DNA from: Heterocephalus glaber
Lineage: Eukaryota; Chordata; Mammalia; Rodentia; Bathyergidae
Length of the DNA stretch: 64,000 bases
Assembly (NCBI RefSeq): GCF_000247695.1
Contig: NW_004624730.1
Span: 29,990,186-30,054,185 of the forward strand
Direction of reading: 5' to 3'
Positions 58,679-64,000 of the stretch are shown here, piece by piece. Made by a program: the position numbers and the translations under genes. Positions within the stretch are counted from its first letter, which is position 1, and every line of letters begins with the position of its first letter. The notes below the pieces were generated by a model that was not told the DNA's origin, did not search any database, and was given only the letters and a program-made list of their open reading frames with translations.

Positions 58679-61016
58679 AAATCAAAAAATGGAAGTTGAT
58701 CAAGATCCTGATAAGGTTGCAGAAGGAATGTTTGAGAACTGCTTTTTCTGACAGCATGTCTTTTCTGAAATATAGTAGGAACTCATTCACTTGGCAAATA
58801 CTTGGTCTACTGTAGGCTGTGGGCAGAGAAGTTTGAGTCACAGTCCCTCACAGTCTGGGAGCAGTCACCAGGGGAGAAAGACAGGTAAGCTCTGTGTATG
58901 ATTAAGAGTGCGACAGGTACAAAGTGCTAAGGAGACAGAGCAACTATTTCTAATAAAGGCAACCTGCTTTAGCCAGGGGTAGAGTGGAAAAATCACAGAT
59001 ATGCTACTCACTTAATACACCCAAGTGGGTGTATAGCAGATCTGGGCTTTCAGCCTAAATGTTGATGTGATAGCTGGAGAAAAACATCATGTGACAGCCG
59101 TCTGTGCTTTTCCCTCTCATGCTCATATTCTGGCTTATTAAAAAACAGTGTTACCATGGCTGACGTTCCTGTGAGGCTCAACATCTCCATACTTGTCATC
59201 TTAACTAATCACTTAAGAATATGCTCCACAGCTTCTGATTGCCATTTAGAACATAGCACCTAGGGATGACTAAGATTTCTCAAGTGTCTCTGCTTAAGTG
59301 ATGATTTCAGTACCCCTCTGCCTTAGAAATACACCTACAGATGTTTTATAATAGTTTCATATTTTATAGTTATTTTTGTTTATTTTTAACATGGATTCTT
59401 TCGAAAGTGACTCTTCAAGGATTCTAGACACATATGAAATACTTCTAAAAACTCTTGAGACTTTGCTGTTTTATTCCCAGTGATTGTTTTTAGGTAATGT
59501 TTGTTGAGTGTTATTTCTTGAGATATTCAGATATTTGAGGAATTGCTGTGGAAAGCTAGCGGATGTCTCTGGGGGTGAAAGTAGTACACAAAGGCAGAGA
59601 CAGGCTCAGATAACCTGTGTTATAATACTGCTTTTTTTGCTGTAAGATTTTTTTTTTCACCCTTACTGTTTATGCTGCTGCAGTCAGCATCCAATAGAGA
59701 CATGTTCCAGGCTCGTGAGCCAATTGTCTCTCTCCTCATTATATAGCCTCAAGTCTGAGAGAGAGCTGAGGGCTGTTCATAATTTTAGCAAATTGTCATG
59801 GGAGTGTGGGGGAAGGCAGTGTTTTCCTCACAGGGACAGAGCCAGTGTCATTGAGCACATTTTGTTCAAGTACAAAGTTGATCTGTCTGAAGGAAAGAGT
59901 GGTCATCGGTGATGAAGACCTTTATCACCTTATCTCTTCTCCTGCTCTGTTGTTATTGTTTATGTGAAGTGGTAGTATTTAATGACTGGACTTGAGGCAG
60001 GATTTGTGAGGATGTGTTTTCATTTAGGAAATCCCACAGGTTTACAAAGGAGAACCAGTGAAATAGTCGATAAAAAGAAGGGTCTCTGATATTTAGCAAA
60101 GTCGATGTGTATAAAAGATTGCCGAACAATGTAATGTGATAATCTCTGTTATTAGTGGCAGCCAAAATTTTAGGCATCTGTTATAGGTTAGGGTGTTACT
60201 TAGACACTAGTTACATGCATAATATATGCTGTGACCTCTAGCAGTCTAAAGATTTACAATGGAAATATTGAGATAAGTTGTTTAAAACATAGTACATGAT
60301 ATTTTTAAACTTATCATGATGACATTTATCATGTATTTGTAGGCATATGTTGGCTCTAGTAGACACAATTAAACAGATGATTTGTATAAATAAAAGTAAT
60401 GGAGTCATTATTCTCCATTATCAAAATGTTTTGCCTCTTTGCTTTCTTTTAGGTTATTTTATATCATGAATAAATGATATGTCCCTTAAAGTCTAACTTT
60501 TGTAAATACTTTATGTGCATATACATATATATATGTAAAACTTTTTCATTAATTACTAATATATTCAAATCATGGAGGTCAGATCAGTGGAGTACATAGA
60601 TAATCCAGTATCCCTCTTGCCTCTTTTAAGTCTTTCGTTGAAATGGATAATGTGAAGCAATGTTTTAACTCACTTGGCATTAAGTTTTTTCTTTTGTACT
60701 CTTAATCCTGCAGTACAGATCCCTCTGAGGGGGAAAAATAACCAAGAAAGACAAACTGATATTTACAAGAATATCTGATTTTTTTTCCATTTCATTTTGA
60801 AAATACTGTGTGGATTAATTGTCAAAATTAGTTGCTTACCCTGCAAAACATCTTTGCTATTTTCTGGACTCAAAAGGGATTGAGGTCTTCATTTTATTCT
60901 GACCTGTTCTGAGTAATCATTTGTCTTTCTAGTGTCAGCAGTCAATGATTAGAAAAATAATCATACCTAAAAATGATCAAGTGAGTTTACATTTTGTATG
61001 AATTCAGATCTCTAAT
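58679..61016. other. Unique noncoding DNA
   Basis: No gene or named repeat was recognised. T-runs lie at 59633-59638 and 59648-59657. Confidence 0.5.
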
Positions 61017-61215
61017 TCAGTGATTAGGAGTGCCAACTCTGGTAGGATTGCCTGGATTTGGTTTTGTGTTCCAGGACAGTTCACTTACATTGTTTGTACT
61101 TCAGTAAAACATAACAGAAAATGCAAACTGACAGTGACGTTGAAAGGACTGAGTGAATTAAATCCAGAAAGTATATACAACAGTATCTCGAACATAGGAA
61201 CCACTATGTAAGTTT
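61017..61215 (+). repeat. MIR SINE, plus strand
   Basis: gtgattaggagtgccaactc, attgcctggatttggttttg, aaaggactgagtgaattaaa, acagtatctcgaacatagg and actatgtaagt follow MIR order over nearly its full length. Confidence 0.82.
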
Positions 61216-62142
61216 TATTTTTCTTATAATAAAATATACATTTGAGTTTTTAATCAATATTTTGTAGGGGGAAAGAGATTTAAAGATGGAGAGATTTTGC
61301 TTTGGAAATGGAATAGAAGCTGCCATAGGTCTGTAAAGAACTGTTTTAAGGGAGATGCATAACAGATAATTAAGAGATAATTATATGCATTTTATTTAAG
61401 ACATTTTACTTCCTTTTTATTCCCAGAAAGCCCTAGAAATACAATAGAGACAGTCATGCTGTAATTTAACTAACAATGATACAATGATGAATTGGAAATT
61501 ATTTATAAAGCATTTTTAATTTCTCAATTAAAAACATGCACTACAAATAGACCACTAAATTTTATTATGTAAATGTTAGGACTTTTAATTATTAGCCAAG
61601 ATTGAAGAGTGTCTGATTTGGAAGTCATAAAACTTCAGAAGTGTTTCAATTATAATATAGAAGTCTGACAGTTGCTGTACTGAAAAAATAGTGAAACTTT
61701 TGAAAAAATAATAGAAACATAGTGATCTGGGATTTCTCATTTTATGATGCTATAAAAAAAATGCAGCCAACAAATGTTGGACTATTTAATGATGCTGGCA
61801 CCTAACAAATGTCACTGGGCTTTTACAAGGTCATGAAGACTCTGCTTTGGTACAGGGATGCTGGCCAGCTATGTCTTTGGAACTCAACAAGACTTTGGAG
61901 TAGGGGCAGACAATAGGTGCCAGTTAAACCCTACTCAGTATTAGCCTTGGAGACATCTGTACACATTTTTAGGATGCTATAGCATAGAAGAGTCCGTACG
62001 TATAAGGAAAAAGTGAGACTGTTTCTTCTTACAACCTTCCATTACAGGCAACTGTAAATAGAATATCTTTGCAGGTCCTCCCGAGGAGGTTAAGATTTCT
62101 TTAAGTCACTCTCAGCTGTGTACTGATAGAACTGTTGCAGTC

Positions 62143-62146
<4 letters not shown>
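61216..62146. other. Unique AT-rich noncoding DNA
   Basis: No feature was recognised. Confidence 0.5.

Positions 62147-62186
<40 letters not shown>
62147..62186. repeat. (TG)20 microsatellite
   Basis: A pure TG run of about 20 units. Confidence 0.97.
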
Positions 62187-62187
<1 letters not shown>

Positions 62188-63118
62188 TCTCTCACAGACA
62201 AAAGCTGCTGGAGAGAGACAGTGGTATTTTTGTCATAAGAATATGTGTGATTTATGACCTTTTTCCTTTTCTCCACCTGCTCAGTGGCAGTTAACCCAGC
62301 TCTCATGCATTACATAATACTTACGTAGAAGTGTAGCATTTCATTTATGCCATTTTCAAGATGAGTAATGGGAATTGTGCAATTAAAGCTTCTAAGTTCT
62401 CTGGGAAAAAGTCACAGTATCCTAGTGTTTGAGTTAGAGTGCTTTGATATTGCGTCAGGAGTGAGGATATTTTGGGATATTGTAAATGTCACTATTGGTT
62501 TTAATATCCAAGAATCTTCATCATCAAATTCAGGAATGTTCTACGAAATAGTCCCTAGAACAACTTTTGAATCCTAGAGAGAGCTCTTTAAATAACTGGA
62601 AAAGTCTAACATTAAATCTCCTGTTTGAAATCAGATTAGATGTTGATAGGCAAAGGTATGACTATTAAATGAGATCAGTTACATTCATTTACACTCTTCC
62701 AGACCATGATAAAATTACAATTTAAACTCAATAGGTTATGTGTGTTTGTGTATGTGTGTATGTTTGTGTCTTTTGTTGGCATCTTTAACGATTGTTAAGC
62801 CACAGTGTGTGTGCCTGTAGGCGTAAGTGTGAGTGTATGAATAGGAACTTTTTAAGAAATAAGGAAAGGGAAAAATCAAAATTAGCCTTATGTTGTATTT
62901 CACTTGAAAACATATTTTATATGTTGTAAACTAATTGTAAGAAATTGAGACTATTTCAGTCAAAATCAATTCATAAATTTCAGCTTCTTTTTTCTTTCAT
63001 GGGTAGAAGAAAATTCTTCCAGCTACCAAGACTGAATTAAGTTCCAAGTGTTTATGTTATGTTGACTGGATGGAAAATTAGTAATTTAAACCTAGAAAGT
63101 TATGCTTTAAACATGGAT
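62187..63118. other. Unique AT-rich noncoding DNA
   Basis: No gene was recognised. A degenerate TG-rich patch lies at 62737-62770. Confidence 0.5.
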
Positions 63119-63160
63119 TTATATATATTAATATATTTTATATATATATATAAATATATC
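63119..63160. repeat. (TA)n low-complexity tract
   Basis: Alternating TA with AATATA and TTATAT variants over 42 bp. Confidence 0.9.
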
Positions 63161-63467
63161 ATGTTCAGGATAGAAGACTAGGGATTAATTGCTTGGCAAA
63201 ATAAAAGAATTGACTTCTTCCCTTTCTCAGTGGATGCTAAGCATTTGTACCTGGTAAAATTTGTCACCTGAAAGACCAATGAAGAAATTAAAATAGAGGT
63301 AGCTGGACTTGCTTTGAAGAATAATTTCTTGCCTTTTCTTATGGTAAGATTATTTAATTGATAAAAGGGTGCTAATTTATTAAATATAGGAAATTATATA
63401 GTAAATCTTATTTACCTCTTTAGATTAAAGGATTATGAATATTTGGGGACAAAAATGTATTAAAATT

Positions 63468-64000
63468 ACTTTTTTTGCTTAAATTCTTCTATTGGTACAT
63501 TTTAGGTATACAATACATTTACATTTATCATTGGGTGCTTGTACCTGTACATGATATATCTTGGTTCTTATTTTTTCCCCATTACCTGTGCACCCTTCAC
63601 CCCTCCACCCTTCCCTATTTACATACTTTGTTTCCATTTTTTTTTCCTCTTTTCTCATAATTTTTCCTTTCCAATCTTCCCTTTCCCCGTCTCCTCCCAC
63701 CACCCCTGCCCCTTTGTACCTTTTCCTATTTCAAAGTATCAATTATTAGTTATTAATCTTTTTAATTCTTATTTACACTCAGTTTCTCACACTAGAAAAA
63801 CTATTCGGTATTTACACATGTGTGTCTTATATATTTCACTTAAGAGTATGGCCTCAGTATGCATCTGTTTAGCTATAAATGACTCTTAGTTTCTCGTTCG
63901 TTATGGCTGAGTAGTACTCCATTTTATAAAAAATCCACATCTTCTTTATCCAGTTTCCAGTTGATGGGCACTTGGGCTGTTTCCAAGCTTTAGCTATTAC
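63468..64000 (-). mobile_element. L1 LINE 3' end, continues past window
   Basis: A short T-run and aaattcttctattggtacat mark the 3' tail of a minus-strand L1. It continues through tcttggttcttattttttcc, the pyrimidine-rich complement of the 3' UTR (63555-63720) and the end of ORF2 (complement of SFIAKQMHTEAILLSEIYKT, near 63800-63900), and runs off the right edge. It belongs to the same subfamily as the copy at 46027. Stops in the ORF2 part show it is inactive. Confidence 0.93.

Noticed and set aside
1..64000. CRISPR arrays, operons, bacterial promoters, phage or tRNA genes
   Set aside because: No regularly spaced repeats, no dense coding, no Shine-Dalgarno-led frames and no cloverleaf other than the tRNA-derived SINEs; the DNA is mammalian-type noncoding.

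Overview
This window is AT-rich, vertebrate-type nuclear DNA without a convincing protein-coding gene. The open frames present are 60-118 codons long, often overlap on both strands, show no family resemblance apart from LINE-1 (L1) remnants, and are what stop-codon statistics predict for AT-rich noncoding DNA. No CpG island, tRNA, rRNA, CRISPR array or bacterial-type operon was seen. I read it as an intron or intergenic stretch.

The interspersed repeats point to a rodent. They include tRNA-derived ID SINEs (A-box core tttagctcagtgg, ending near ccccggtacc) and composite SINEs in which a 7SL-derived B1 half is followed by an ID half (the B1-dID/MEN type known from squirrels and some related rodents). 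They also include L1 3' ends whose last ORF2 codons are readable. Ancient mammalian repeats (MIR, L2, MER20) lie beneath them. A squirrel-related lineage is my best inference; the species and locus were not identified.

Layout. 0-13 kb: a TG microsatellite, a MEN SINE, a 36-nt U2 snRNA retro-fragment with target-site duplication (about 2.4 kb), an L1 inserted inside a MIR (4.1-4.8 kb), a GC-richer block bounded by splice-like signals (8.4-9.0 kb), an ID, and a MIR cluster (11.6-12.6 kb). 13-27 kb: mostly unique AT-rich DNA with MIRs, two IDs and small tandem duplications. 27-37 kb: L2-like remnants, an ID nested in MER20 (28.4 kb), blocks that look like conserved noncoding elements, an L1 with a readable ORF2 C-terminus (32.5 kb), the best-preserved ID (33.6 kb), and an 81-bp hAT-type miniature transposon (36.0 kb). 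37-47 kb: an inverted (twin-primed) L1, older L1 pieces, and a dense cluster of MEN, L1 and ID insertions (45.7-46.85 kb). 47-64 kb: MIR/L2 remnants, a B1, purine- and pyrimidine-rich tracts, a 203-bp mariner-type miniature transposon flanked by TA (56.6 kb), a further MEN, and an L1 running off the right edge.

No new multi-gene system is visible. The most informative items record retrotransposition: the U2 fragment, the L1-in-MIR insertion with a 102-bp junction duplication, the twin-primed L1, and the two short DNA-transposon copies. Repeat family names rest on remembered consensus features rather than a database search, so boundaries of old repeats are approximate.
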